Shown here one piece after another: positions 52,205 to 60,727 of a DNA stretch of 64,000 bases (the first letter of the stretch is position 1; each line of letters begins with the position of its first letter). Under the pieces are notes generated by a model, which was not told where the DNA came from, searched no databases, and saw only the letters and a program-made list of their open reading frames with translations. The DNA is from Petropleomorpha daqingensis (lineage in GTDB: Bacteria > Actinomycetota > Actinomycetes > Mycobacteriales > Geodermatophilaceae). Made by a program: the position numbers and the translations under genes. The DNA is taken from positions 2,852,001-2,916,000 of the forward strand of contig NZ_JACBZT010000001.1 in the NCBI RefSeq assembly GCF_013408985.1. The letters are read 5' to 3'.

Positions 52205-53435
52205 GGCGCGCCCGGTCCCGCCAGTCGTCGGGCAGCAGGTGGTCGAGGACGTCGTCCACGCTGACCGCGCCGACCAGCCGGCCCTGCTGGTCGACCACCG
52301 GCGCGGCGACCAGGTTGTAGGTGGCGAAGTAGCGGGTCACCTCGGCCAGCGGCGCCTCCGGGGTGAGCGGGTCGAGGTCGTCGAGCGCCCCGCTGACCAG
52401 CGAGGACGGCGGCTCGCGCAGCAGCCGCTGGATGTGCGCCAGGCCCAGGTAGCGCCCGGTCGGGGTCGCCGACGGCGGCCGGCACACGTAGACCTGGCTG
52501 GCCAGGGCCGGCGTCAGCTCGGGGTCGCGCACGCGGGCCAGCGCCTCGGCGATCGTCGCGTCGGGGGAGAGGATGACCGGTTCGCTGGTCATGATCCCGC
52601 CCGCGGTGTCCTCGGAGTAGGCGAGCAGCTGGCGCACCGGCTCGGCCTCGTCGGGCTCCATGAGCTCGAGCAGCCGGTCGCGGTCGACGTTGGAGAGCTC
52701 GGCCAGCAGGTCGGCGGCGTCGTCCGGGTCCATCTCCTCCAGGACGTCGGCGGCCCGGCTCTCGCTGAGCGTGCCCAGGATGGTGATCTGCTCGTCCTCC
52801 GGCAGCTCGCCCAGGACGTCGGCCAGCCGCTCGTCGTCCAGCGCCTCGGCGACCTCGTGCCGGCGCTTGATCGGGAGCTCCTGCAGCGCGTGGGCGAGGT
52901 CGGCGGCGTTGAGCTCGCGGTAGGTCGCCAGCAGCGTCTCGGTGCCCTGGTCCTCCTCGGACAGCGCGAGCCCCAGGACCTCGTCCCAGTTGAGCGTGTG
53001 CAGCTGGCCGCGGCGGCCCAGCCGGCCCGGCTCCTGCACGGCGAGCCGGGTGAGCAGCCAGTCGCCGGTGCGGGTCTGCTCCATGCCGGCGTCGACGACG
53101 GTGGCCTTCCGGCCCGACTCCGCGATGGTGACCGCGCGGTCGAGGAGCTCGCCGAGCACGAGCGTCTCGCCCGCGCGCTGCTCGAACCGCTTGAGGTTGA
53201 TCGTGCCCGAGGCGAGCATCACCGAGCTCGGGTCGATGCCGGTGACCCGGCCCATCGGCACGAAGATCCGCCGCCGGGCGACCACCTCGACCACGAGCCC
53301 GAGAACCCGCGGCGCGGCGGTGCCGACGCGCAGGGCGGCGACCACGTCGCGGACCTTGCCGACCCGGTCGCCGTTGGGGTCGAACACGGTCAACCCGGCG
53401 AGGCGGGAGACGTATGCCCTCGTCGCCGTCGTCAC
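52197..53435 (-). CDS. MgtE-N/CBS regulatory protein lacking the transport domain
   Basis: 412 residues: an N-terminal PRC-barrel-like part (GLTVFDPNGDRVGKVRDVV), MgtE N-domain helices (ALDDERLADVLGELPEDEQ; MDPDDAADLLAEL), and paired CBS domains (EDTAGGIMTSEPV to the end). It ends after the CBS domains with no membrane helices, so it cannot itself transport Mg2+; a sensor or partner role for DUF1003 is likely. GTG 53435 is set by TAGCCT seven bases upstream. Confidence 0.85.
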   Translation of the reverse strand: MTTATRAYVSRLAGLTVFDPNGDRVGKVRDVVAALRVGTAAPRVLGLVVEVVARRRIFVPMGRVTGIDPSSVMLASGTINLKRFEQRAGETLVLGELLDRAVTIAESGRKATVVDAGMEQTRTGDWLLTRLAVQEPGRLGRRGQLHTLNWDEVLGLALSEEDQGTETLLATYRELNAADLAHALQELPIKRRHEVAEALDDERLADVLGELPEDEQITILGTLSESRAADVLEEMDPDDAADLLAELSNVDRDRLLELMEPDEAEPVRQLLAYSEDTAGGIMTSEPVILSPDATIAEALARVRDPELTPALASQVYVCRPPSATPTGRYLGLAHIQRLLREPPSSLVSGALDDLDPLTPEAPLAEVTRYFATYNLVAAPVVDQQGRLVGAVSVDDVLDHLLPDDWRDRARRG

Positions 53436-53459
53436 GGGGCGAAGGCTACCGTCGGCGCC
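53436..53459. promoter_or_regulatory. Overlapping divergent leaderless promoters
   Basis: The 24-bp gap holds AGGCTACCGT. Minus strand: TAGCCT (53448-53443), seven bases to GTG 53435. Plus strand: TACCGT (53447-53452), seven bases to GTG 53460. The two -10 boxes share the central TA, so both cannot be bound at once. Confidence 0.7.
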
Positions 53460-54326
53460 GTGACGGGCCCTGAGCTGCAGTACGAGGTGGTCGACGTCTT
53501 CGCCCCGCGGGCCTACGCGGGCAACCCGCTGGCCGTCGTCTTCGATGCCGACGAGCTCACCACCGAGCAGTGCCAGGCGCTCGCCTTCGAGTTCCACCTG
53601 TCGGAGACGTCGTTCCTCATGGCTCCGACCGAGGACGGCGCCGACTACAAGGTCCGGATCTTCACCCCGTACGCCGAGCTGCCCTTCGCCGGGCACCCGA
53701 GCGTCGGGGCGGCGCACACGCTGGTCCGCTCCGGGCGGCTGCCTACTGGCACGGTGCACCAGGAGTGCGGCGCCGGCGTGCTGCCGATCGCGGTGACCGA
53801 GGACGGCGCGACGCTGACCGGAGGCCGCCCGACGCTGGAGGACGGCCCCGACCCCGCGGTGCTGGCCGAGGCGATGGGGCTGTCGGCGGCCGACGCGGTC
53901 GGTCTGCCCGCCCACGTCGCCGGCTGCGGCCTGCCGTGGACCTTCCTGGCCGTGCGCCCGGAGGTGGTCGACGAGGCGCGTCCCGACTCCGCAGCGCTCG
54001 GCGAGATCGGGCTGGGCGAGGGTGTCGTGGTCTTCGCGTGGACGGCGCAGACGGCGACCTCCTACGCACGGGCCTTCGCCCACGACCTGGAGTGGGGCGA
54101 GGACCCGGCGACCGGATCGGCCGCCCTGGGCGCCGGCGTGTGGCTGGTCGCCAACGAGCTCGTCTCCCCGGACGGGACGTCGTCCTACACGATCCGCCAG
54201 GGCGAGTGGATGGGCCGCCCGTCCGTGCTGAACTGCACGGTCACCGCGCGCGGTGGCCAGGCGCAGTCGGCCACCGTGCAGGGCGCCGTCGTCCCGGTGG
54301 CCGCGGGCCGCATCCGCGTCCCTTGA
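53460..54326 (+). CDS. PhzF family isomerase/epimerase
   Basis: A 288-residue PhzF-like protein: VVDVFAPRAYAGNPLAVVFD at the N-terminus with the catalytic-Glu region EFHLSETSF, LPFAGHPSVGAAHTL, and EDPATGSAALGAGVWL in the second half. Acts as a proton-shuttling isomerase; substrate unknown without a phenazine cluster. The stop overlaps the next gene (TTGA). Confidence 0.9.
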   Translation: MTGPELQYEVVDVFAPRAYAGNPLAVVFDADELTTEQCQALAFEFHLSETSFLMAPTEDGADYKVRIFTPYAELPFAGHPSVGAAHTLVRSGRLPTGTVHQECGAGVLPIAVTEDGATLTGGRPTLEDGPDPAVLAEAMGLSAADAVGLPAHVAGCGLPWTFLAVRPEVVDEARPDSAALGEIGLGEGVVVFAWTAQTATSYARAFAHDLEWGEDPATGSAALGAGVWLVANELVSPDGTSSYTIRQGEWMGRPSVLNCTVTARGGQAQSATVQGAVVPVAAGRIRVP

Positions 54327-55240
54327 GCGCTCCGTCGGCGTGGGAGCTGCGCCGGCCGGGGGGCCGCGAGTTCGCGCTGATGGCCGTCGGCGTGGTCGGC
54401 ATCTCGCTGTCCGGCCCGCTCACCGCGCTGGTCACCGCCCCCGCGCTGGCCATCGCCTTCTGGCGCAACGCCGCCGGGGCGGTCCTGCTCACGCCGGTGC
54501 TGGCCACCCGGGAGCGCGCGACGCTGCGCGGGCTGCGGCTGCGGCACCTGGGCAGCTCGGTGGTCGCGGGGCTGTTCCTCGCGGCCCACTTCGCGGCGTG
54601 GCTGCCGAGCCTGTCGATGACCTCGATCGGCGCGTCGGTCGCGCTGGTCACCACGACGCCGATCTGGACGGCGCTGGCCGCGCGGATCAGCGGGGTGCGG
54701 CTACCGGCGCAGGTGTGGTGGGGACTGGCGCTGGCGATCCTCGGGGCCGCGCTCATCGCCGGCGTCGACGTCACCGTGAGCCTGGAGGCGCTGGCCGGTG
54801 ACGGGCTGGCCACGCTGGGGGCGATCTGCGCCGCCGGCTACGTGCTGGCCGGGGCGCGCGCCCGGGAGCGGCTGGCCACCTCGGCCTACACGGTCATCTG
54901 CTACTCGGTCTGTGCGGTCGTGGTCGCGGTCGCGGCGCTGCTCGTCGGGGATCCGCTGGCCGGGTTCTCCACGCGGGACTGGCTGCTGCTGGCCGCGATC
55001 ACGGTGTGCGCGCAGCTGCTCGGCCACACGGTGTTCAACCTCGTGCTCTCCTCGGTCGGCCCGACCGTGGTCAGCCTGGCGATCCTGCTCGAGGTGCCGG
55101 GTGCGCTGATCGTGGCGCTGGTGCTGCTGCAGCAGGCGCCGCCGCTGCTCGCGCTGCCCGGCATGGCCGCCGTCGTCGCCGGGGTGGCGCTCGTCGTCCG
55201 GGCGAGCAAGCCGCAGACCCTCGTCGAGCCGGGCACGTGA
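54323..55240 (+). CDS. EamA/DMT-superfamily transporter
   Basis: 305 residues with ten predicted transmembrane helices in two EamA repeats (SLSMTSIGASVALVTTTPIW; GPTVVSLAILLEVPGALI). TTG 54323 overlaps the phzF stop, so the two form an operon and the exporter may handle the PhzF-family product. A different paralogue is at 18120. Confidence 0.85.
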   Translation: MSAPSAWELRRPGGREFALMAVGVVGISLSGPLTALVTAPALAIAFWRNAAGAVLLTPVLATRERATLRGLRLRHLGSSVVAGLFLAAHFAAWLPSLSMTSIGASVALVTTTPIWTALAARISGVRLPAQVWWGLALAILGAALIAGVDVTVSLEALAGDGLATLGAICAAGYVLAGARARERLATSAYTVICYSVCAVVVAVAALLVGDPLAGFSTRDWLLLAAITVCAQLLGHTVFNLVLSSVGPTVVSLAILLEVPGALIVALVLLQQAPPLLALPGMAAVVAGVALVVRASKPQTLVEPGT

Positions 55241-55323
55241 GGCCTTGATCACGTCGAGGCGCGCGCTCTGAGCGCCGTCACTACTCTCCGGTAGCAAGTC
55301 GAACTCAGGAGGTATGAGGCACC

Positions 55324-56277
55324 GTGGCCGAGCTCCGATCCCGCCGTTCCAACCTCGCCGTCCCCGGCAGCAACCCGCGCTTCCTGGAGAAGGCGAAGGG
55401 CCTGCCCGCCGACCAGGTGTTCCTCGACCTGGAGGACGCGTGCGCGCCGCTGGCCAAGCCGGGCGCGCGCAAGAACATCGTGGCGGCGCTGAACGAGGGC
55501 GGCTGGGGCGACAAGATCCGCACGGTCCGGGTCAACGACTGGACGACGGAGTGGACCTACCACGACGTGATCGAGGTCGTGGAGGGCGCGGGCGCCGAGC
55601 TCGACTGCATCATGCTGCCCAAGGTCGCCGACGCCGCGCAGGTGCGGGCGCTGGACTTCCTGCTCACCCAGATCGAGAAGTCCAACGGCCTCGAGGTCGG
55701 GCGGATCGGCATCGAGGCGCAGATCGAGACCGCCGAGGGCCTGATCAACGTCAACGACATCGCGTTCGCCAGCCCGCGGATCGAGACGATCATCTTCGGC
55801 CCGGCCGACTTCATGGCCTCGATCGGCATGCGGTCGCTGGTCGTGGGCGCGCTGCACCCCGACTACCCGGGCGACCCGTTCCACTACATCCTCATGCAGA
55901 TCCTCATGGCCGCCCGCGCCCGTGGCGTGCAGGCCATCGACGGCCCGTTCCTGCAGGTCCGCGACGTGGACGCGTTCCGCGAGGTGGCCAAGCGCTCGGC
56001 GGTGCTGGGCTTCGACGGCAAGTGGGTGCTGCACCCCGGCCAGATCGACGCGGCGAACGAGATCTACGCGCCGAGCCAGGAGGACTACGACCACGCCGAG
56101 CTGATCCTCGACGCGTACGAGTACTACACGTCCGAGGCCGGCGGGAAGAAGGGCTCGGCGATGCTCGGCGACGAGATGATCGACGAGGCCAGCCGCAAGA
56201 TGGCGCTCGTCGTCGCCGGCAAGGGCCGCGCCGCCGGCATGGAGCGCACCTCCTCCTTCACGCCCCCCGAGGACTGA
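55324..56277 (+). CDS. CitE-like / malyl-CoA lyase family enzyme
   Basis: A 317-residue HpcH/HpaI aldolase-family TIM-barrel protein. RSNLAVPGSNPRFLEKA, DQVFLDLEDA (metal-binding Glu/Asp), IEAQIETAEGLINV and VLHPGQIDAANEIYAP are family blocks. It could be L-malyl-CoA/beta-methylmalyl-CoA or citramalyl-CoA lyase. GTG 55324 follows AGGAGG at 55307-55312 by 11 bases. An acyl-CoA dehydrogenase is encoded 1.1 kb downstream. Confidence 0.88.
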   Translation: MAELRSRRSNLAVPGSNPRFLEKAKGLPADQVFLDLEDACAPLAKPGARKNIVAALNEGGWGDKIRTVRVNDWTTEWTYHDVIEVVEGAGAELDCIMLPKVADAAQVRALDFLLTQIEKSNGLEVGRIGIEAQIETAEGLINVNDIAFASPRIETIIFGPADFMASIGMRSLVVGALHPDYPGDPFHYILMQILMAARARGVQAIDGPFLQVRDVDAFREVAKRSAVLGFDGKWVLHPGQIDAANEIYAPSQEDYDHAELILDAYEYYTSEAGGKKGSAMLGDEMIDEASRKMALVVAGKGRAAGMERTSSFTPPED

Positions 56278-56319
56278 GGTTTCGCGCGCTCAACCGCGCG
56301 CGGTTGAGCGCGCGAAACC
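56278..56319. repeat. Dispersed palindrome, copy 2 (perfect 42-bp)
   Basis: A perfect 42-bp palindrome, arms GGTTTCGCGCGCTCAACC and its complement around GCGCGC, filling the 46-bp gap between convergent genes. Same family as 10647 and 58631. Likely a bidirectional terminator. Confidence 0.85.
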
Positions 56320-56323
56320 GCGC

Positions 56324-56629
56324 TCAGGGGCCGAAGCCGTAGTTGGCCAGGGCGATCCAGCTGATGATCAGGATGACGATCATCAGCACCCAGATGCCGG
56401 TGACGATGCCGCCGATGATGATCCCGGCCAGCGCCAGCCCGTCGCCGCCCTCGCCCGTGCGCCGGATCTGCTTGCGCGCCGCGATACCGAGCCCGAGGCC
56501 GACCGGGGCGATGGTCAGCGCGCAGACCAGAGCGGCGATCGCCATCGGATTCGTCGGCGGGGCGTACACCGGGTAGGGCGGCGGATAGCCGTACCCCGGC
56601 GGCGGCGGTCCGTACTGCGGGTCGCTCAT
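56324..56629 (-). CDS. DUF4190 small membrane protein
   Basis: A 101-residue protein: Pro/Tyr/Gly-rich cytoplasmic N-terminus (PQYGPPPPGYGYPPPYPVY) and two transmembrane helices (AIAALVCALTIAPVGLGLGI; GIIIGGIVTGIWVLMIVIL) in the DUF4190 pattern. Function unknown. Confidence 0.85.
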   Translation of the reverse strand: MSDPQYGPPPPGYGYPPPYPVYAPPTNPMAIAALVCALTIAPVGLGLGIAARKQIRRTGEGGDGLALAGIIIGGIVTGIWVLMIVILIISWIALANYGFGP

Positions 56630-56647
56630 GCCGGGCAGTGTGCGGCC

Positions 56648-57322
56648 TCAGAGCCCGATCGCGGCGGGAGGCAGCGCGGCGAGTCGGGTGGCGATCGAGC
56701 GCCCGGCCGCCGTCGCGACCGCCGGGTCCTCACCGATCAGCACCGACAGGACGGCGCCGCGGGCCTGCGCGATGACCACCTGGACCACCCCGCCGGCCAG
56801 CTGGTACTGGAAGACGACGCTGTTCTCCGCCAGCCCGTCGGCGGCCGGCGGCTGCTGGAACGTGTACTGGTCGGCCGGGCAGCCGCTGAACGCCTGCACC
56901 AGCTCCTGGACGGCGGTGCTCGCCGCGTCCGGGCCGTCGTAGGCGATCGACTCCGACGTCATCTGCGCCGCGCCGCTGCCGTCGAGGCCGACCACCGGGA
57001 ACTTGGCCACGCGGTGCGCCTCGGAGGTGAACGAGAAGCCGCAGATGCCGGCCAGGCTGGGGTTGTCCGACAGGTCGCCGTCCGGAACCGGGTTGGCCTG
57101 CACCGACCACCCGGCCGGCAGGTCCGCCGCCCGCAGCGCCACCGACAGCGCCCCGCTCTGCGGATCGGTCGCGGCGGCCGGGTCGGCGGCCGCCTCCCGC
57201 GACGCCTCGGCCTCCGCGGGCCCGGGCTCCGACGTCGCCGCCCCCGACGAGGTGGACGACGACGCCCCGCACCCGGCCAGCACGACGGCGGCGGCGAACG
57301 CGACGAGCAGCCGGCACCTCAC
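56648..57322 (-). CDS. Lipoprotein with Ser/Ala-rich linker
   Basis: A 224-residue lipoprotein: lipobox LAGC with the acylated Cys at 18, a low-complexity Ser/Ala/Glu linker to about residue 60, and a secreted domain (SVALRAADLPAGWSVQANPV) of the kind common in actinobacterial sensor-type lipoproteins. GTG 57322 is set by TACCGT seven bases upstream. Confidence 0.82.
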   Translation of the reverse strand: MRCRLLVAFAAAVVLAGCGASSSTSSGAATSEPGPAEAEASREAAADPAAATDPQSGALSVALRAADLPAGWSVQANPVPDGDLSDNPSLAGICGFSFTSEAHRVAKFPVVGLDGSGAAQMTSESIAYDGPDAASTAVQELVQAFSGCPADQYTFQQPPAADGLAENSVVFQYQLAGGVVQVVIAQARGAVLSVLIGEDPAVATAAGRSIATRLAALPPAAIGL

Positions 57323-57335
57323 CGCAGCGACGGTA
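57323..57335 (-). promoter_or_regulatory. Leaderless promoter of the lipoprotein gene
   Basis: On the minus strand TACCGT (57335-57330), seven bases, then GTG 57322. Confidence 0.65.
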
Positions 57336-57425
57336 ACCGCGTGATGAGGGACACCGAGTCGCCCCGCTCGAGGTGGCCCATACTCACGGGTAACTACGGA
57401 CACCGGAGTCCCGGAGGAGCGAGCG

Positions 57426-58622
57426 ATGGCCCGACTGGCGCAGACCGCCGACCTGACCGACATCCAGCAGGAGATCCTGTCGACGGTCCGCAGCTTCGTC
57501 GACAAGGAGATCATCCCGAACGCGCAGGCCCTCGAGCACGCCGACGAGTACCCGCAGGACATCGTCGACGGGCTCAAGGAGCTGGGGGTCTTCGGGCTGA
57601 CCATCCCCGAGGAGTACGGCGGCCTGGGGGAGTCGCTGCTGACCTACGCCCTGGCGGTCGAGGAGATCGCGCGCGGGTGGATGAGCGTCTCCGGCGTCAT
57701 CAACACCCACTTCATCGTCGCCTACATGGTGATGCAGCACGGCACGCCGGAGCAGAAGGAGCGCCTGCTGCCGCGGATGGCCACCGGCGAGGTGCGCGGG
57801 GCGTTCTCCATGTCCGAGCCGGGGCTGGGCTCCGACGTCGCCGGCATCCGCACCAAGGCGACGAGGACCGACGACGGCTACCGCATCGACGGCCAGAAGA
57901 TGTGGCTGACCAACGGCGGCTCCTCGACGCTGGTCGCCGCCCTGGTGCGCACCGACGAGGGCGCGGAGAAGCCGCACCAGAACCTCACGACCTTCCTGAT
58001 CGAGAAGCCGGCCGGGTTCGGCGAGGTCGTCCCCGGGCTGACCATCCCCGGCAAGATCGACAAGATGGGCTACAAGGGCGTGGACACCACCGAGCTGGTG
58101 TTCGACGGCTACCGCGCCTCCGCCGACGACGTCCTCGGCGGCCTGCCCGGCCGGGGCTTCGCCCAGATGATGGACGGCGTCGAGGTCGGCCGGGTGAACG
58201 TGGCCGCCCGCGGCTGCGGCATCGCGATCCGCGCGTTCGAGCTGGCCATCGAGTACGCCCAGCAGCGCGAGACCTTCGGCAAGCCGATCGCCCAGCACCA
58301 GGCGATCGCGTTCAAGCTGGCCGAGATGGCGACCAAGGTCGAGGCCGCGCACGCGATGATGGTGCGCGCCGCCCGGCTCAAGGACGCCGGTGACCGCAAC
58401 GACGTCGAGGCCGGCATGGCCAAGCTGCTGGCCAGCGAGTTCGCCGCCGAGGTGACCCAGGAGAGCTTCCGGATCCACGGGGGCTACGGCTACTCCAAGG
58501 AGTACGAGATCGAGCGGCTCATGCGCGAGGCGCCGTTCCTGCTCATCGGCGAGGGCACCAGCGAGATCCAGAAGACGATCATCAGCCGCGGCCTGCTCAA
58601 GGAGTACGCCCTCAAGCGCTGA
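57426..58622 (+). CDS. Acyl-CoA dehydrogenase
   Basis: A 398-residue flavoprotein with all three ACAD domains: AFSMSEPGLGSDVAGIRTKA (FAD and substrate contact), QRETFGKPIAQHQAIAFKLA, and HGGYGYSKEYEIERLMREAP with IGEGTSEIQ near the C-terminus. Oxidises an acyl-CoA, passing electrons to ETF. GGAGGAG lies eight bases before ATG 57426. The nearby CitE-like lyase suggests a shared branched dicarboxylic acyl-CoA route; inference. Confidence 0.92.
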   Translation: MARLAQTADLTDIQQEILSTVRSFVDKEIIPNAQALEHADEYPQDIVDGLKELGVFGLTIPEEYGGLGESLLTYALAVEEIARGWMSVSGVINTHFIVAYMVMQHGTPEQKERLLPRMATGEVRGAFSMSEPGLGSDVAGIRTKATRTDDGYRIDGQKMWLTNGGSSTLVAALVRTDEGAEKPHQNLTTFLIEKPAGFGEVVPGLTIPGKIDKMGYKGVDTTELVFDGYRASADDVLGGLPGRGFAQMMDGVEVGRVNVAARGCGIAIRAFELAIEYAQQRETFGKPIAQHQAIAFKLAEMATKVEAAHAMMVRAARLKDAGDRNDVEAGMAKLLASEFAAEVTQESFRIHGGYGYSKEYEIERLMREAPFLLIGEGTSEIQKTIISRGLLKEYALKR

Positions 58623-58630
58623 CCCCACTG

Positions 58631-58674
58631 CGGTTTCGCGCGCTTAACCACGGGTGGTTGAGCGCGCGAAACCG
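58631..58674. repeat. Dispersed palindrome, copy 3
   Basis: A 20-bp stem with one wobble pair (58631-58650 with 58655-58674) around the loop CGGG, inside the 56-bp gap between convergent genes. Same family as 10647 and 56278. Confidence 0.82.
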
Positions 58675-58678
58675 TGGC

Positions 58679-60727
58679 TCACGAGGGCTGGGTGAGGTCG
58701 TAGACCGTCACGCCGTCGACGGTCGTGGAGACGAAGTTCTTCTCCACCCAGGTGGTGATCTGCGACGAGACGCTGGTGCCGCCGACCCCGCCGAAGCCGA
58801 GGCCACCGCCGATGAACCAGTGGATCTGCCCCTCGGACACCAGCCGCTCGAACTGCGCGAGCGTCGGCGAGGGGTCGGTGCCGTTGAACCCGCCGATCGG
58901 CATGACCGGCAGCTGCGTGGCCAGCTGGTAGCCGGCGGCGTTGTTCGCCCCGACCGTGGCCGCCACCCAGGTGTAGGACGACGCGTTCTCCGACAGCGTC
59001 GACGCCAGCTCGTCGCCGACCGAGCCGGCGTCGAGCAACCCGCCCACGCCACCGAACCCGCCGGCCCGGCCGGGCACGGTCCCCGTCGTCGGCGCACCGC
59101 CGGCGTTCGGCGCCGCGCCCGGCATCATCGGCCGGATGCCGCCCCGCGCCGGCCCGAGGCCGGCCAGGCTGCGGAACCCGCCGGCCCCGAGGCCGCCGAA
59201 GCCGCGGCTCACCGTCGGGCCGGCGCTCGGGATCGACCCGGTGTGCGCGGTGGACGCCGTCTGCACCGCGTACGCGGCCGGGCCGGCCACTCCGGCGAGC
59301 ACCCCGACCGCGACGACGGCCGCGGCGACCGCGCGCCCGACCCGGTCCACCACCAGGAGCCCCAGCGCCGCGAGCACGCCCGCCACGAGGACGACGTCCT
59401 TGAGCCAGGGCAGGAACTCCGCGGACCGGCTGAGCAGCACGAACGCCCACACCGCGGTGGCGGCCAGAGCGACGGCGAGCACGATCCGCGCCCAGACCTC
59501 CGCACGCCGCTGCCACAGCAGCGCGCCGCCGATGCCGACCACGGCGGCGATCGCCGGGGCCAGGGCCACCGTGTAGTACGCGTGGAAGATGCCGGCCATC
59601 AGGCTGAAGGTCAGCGCGGTGACGACCAGCCAGCCGCCCCACGTGAGCAGGGCCGCCCGGCGCCGGTCGGTCCGCGGCGCGCGGCCGACGGCGACCAGCC
59701 CGCCGGCGAGCAGGACCAGCGCGGCCGGCAGCAGCCAGGAGATCTGGCCGCCGATCTCGGTGTCGAACAGCCGGGTCAGGCCGGTCTCGCCCCAGCCGCC
59801 CCCGCCGAAGCCGCCGCCGACGCTGCCCCTCTCGTCACCGGTGAGCCGGCCGAGGCCGTTGTAGCCCCAGATCAGCTCCCACACGGAGTTGGTCTGCGAG
59901 CCGCCGATGTACGGGCGGGCCGAGGCCGGCACCAGTTCGACGATCGCGACCCACCAGCCGCCGGTTGCCACCAGCGCGGCGCCCGCGGCGAGCAGGTGCC
60001 CGATCCGCCGGCCGAGCGTGGTCGGCGCGGCGACCAGGTACACCAGCGCGAACCCGGGGACGACGAGCATCGCCTGCAGCGTCTTGGTCAGGAAGGCGAG
60101 CCCGATGAGGACGCCGACGCCGATCAGCCAGCGCAGGCCGGCCTTCTCCACCGCGCGGGTCAGCGCGTAGGCCGCCAGCGTCATCAGCAGGGTGAGCAGC
60201 GCGTCGGGGTTGTTGAACCGGAACATCAGGGCCGCGACCGGGGTCAGCGCCAGCACCGCACCGGCCAGCAGGGCGGGCAGCGGCCCGACCACCCGCCGGA
60301 CGGCGAGGTAGAGCACGCCGACCGCGGCCACGCCCATCAGCGCCTCGGGAACCAGGATCGACCACGAGGACAGCCCGAACAGCCGCACCGACAGGTCCAT
60401 GATCCAGAGCGCGGCGGGCGGCTTGTCGACGGTGATCGAGTTGCCGGCGTCGGAGGAGCCGTAGAAGAACGCCTCCGCGTTCGACGAGCCGGCCTGGACC
60501 GCGGCCGAGTAGAAGGCGTTGGCCCAGCCGGAGGCCCCGAGGTCCCAGAGGTAGAGCAGCCCGGTGGCGGCCAGCAGGCCGAGCAGCGACGGGCGCACCC
60601 AGCGCGGGTCGTCGTCCCGGCCCCGGAGCAACCGCTTCCCTCGCGACGACCGCGCCGGGGCCATGGGCGCGGCCGTCGCCGGCGGGAGTCCGGGCGGCGC
60701 CTCCGCGGAGCCGAGGGTGGCGGTCAT
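58679..60727 (-). CDS. ArnT/PMT-type (GT39-like) membrane glycosyltransferase
   Basis: A 682-residue integral membrane protein with about twelve helices in residues 45-500. YSAAVQAGSSNAEAFFYGSS and ITVDKPPAALWIMDLSVRLFG carry the acidic catalytic residues of polyprenyl-phosphate-sugar transferases. A Gly-rich linker (about 500-575) leads to an extracytoplasmic domain. Overlaps the upstream GT2-GtrA gene by 4 bp, which should make its lipid-linked donor. Acceptor unknown. Confidence 0.88.
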   Translation of the reverse strand: MTATLGSAEAPPGLPPATAAPMAPARSSRGKRLLRGRDDDPRWVRPSLLGLLAATGLLYLWDLGASGWANAFYSAAVQAGSSNAEAFFYGSSDAGNSITVDKPPAALWIMDLSVRLFGLSSWSILVPEALMGVAAVGVLYLAVRRVVGPLPALLAGAVLALTPVAALMFRFNNPDALLTLLMTLAAYALTRAVEKAGLRWLIGVGVLIGLAFLTKTLQAMLVVPGFALVYLVAAPTTLGRRIGHLLAAGAALVATGGWWVAIVELVPASARPYIGGSQTNSVWELIWGYNGLGRLTGDERGSVGGGFGGGGWGETGLTRLFDTEIGGQISWLLPAALVLLAGGLVAVGRAPRTDRRRAALLTWGGWLVVTALTFSLMAGIFHAYYTVALAPAIAAVVGIGGALLWQRRAEVWARIVLAVALAATAVWAFVLLSRSAEFLPWLKDVVLVAGVLAALGLLVVDRVGRAVAAAVVAVGVLAGVAGPAAYAVQTASTAHTGSIPSAGPTVSRGFGGLGAGGFRSLAGLGPARGGIRPMMPGAAPNAGGAPTTGTVPGRAGGFGGVGGLLDAGSVGDELASTLSENASSYTWVAATVGANNAAGYQLATQLPVMPIGGFNGTDPSPTLAQFERLVSEGQIHWFIGGGLGFGGVGGTSVSSQITTWVEKNFVSTTVDGVTVYDLTQPS

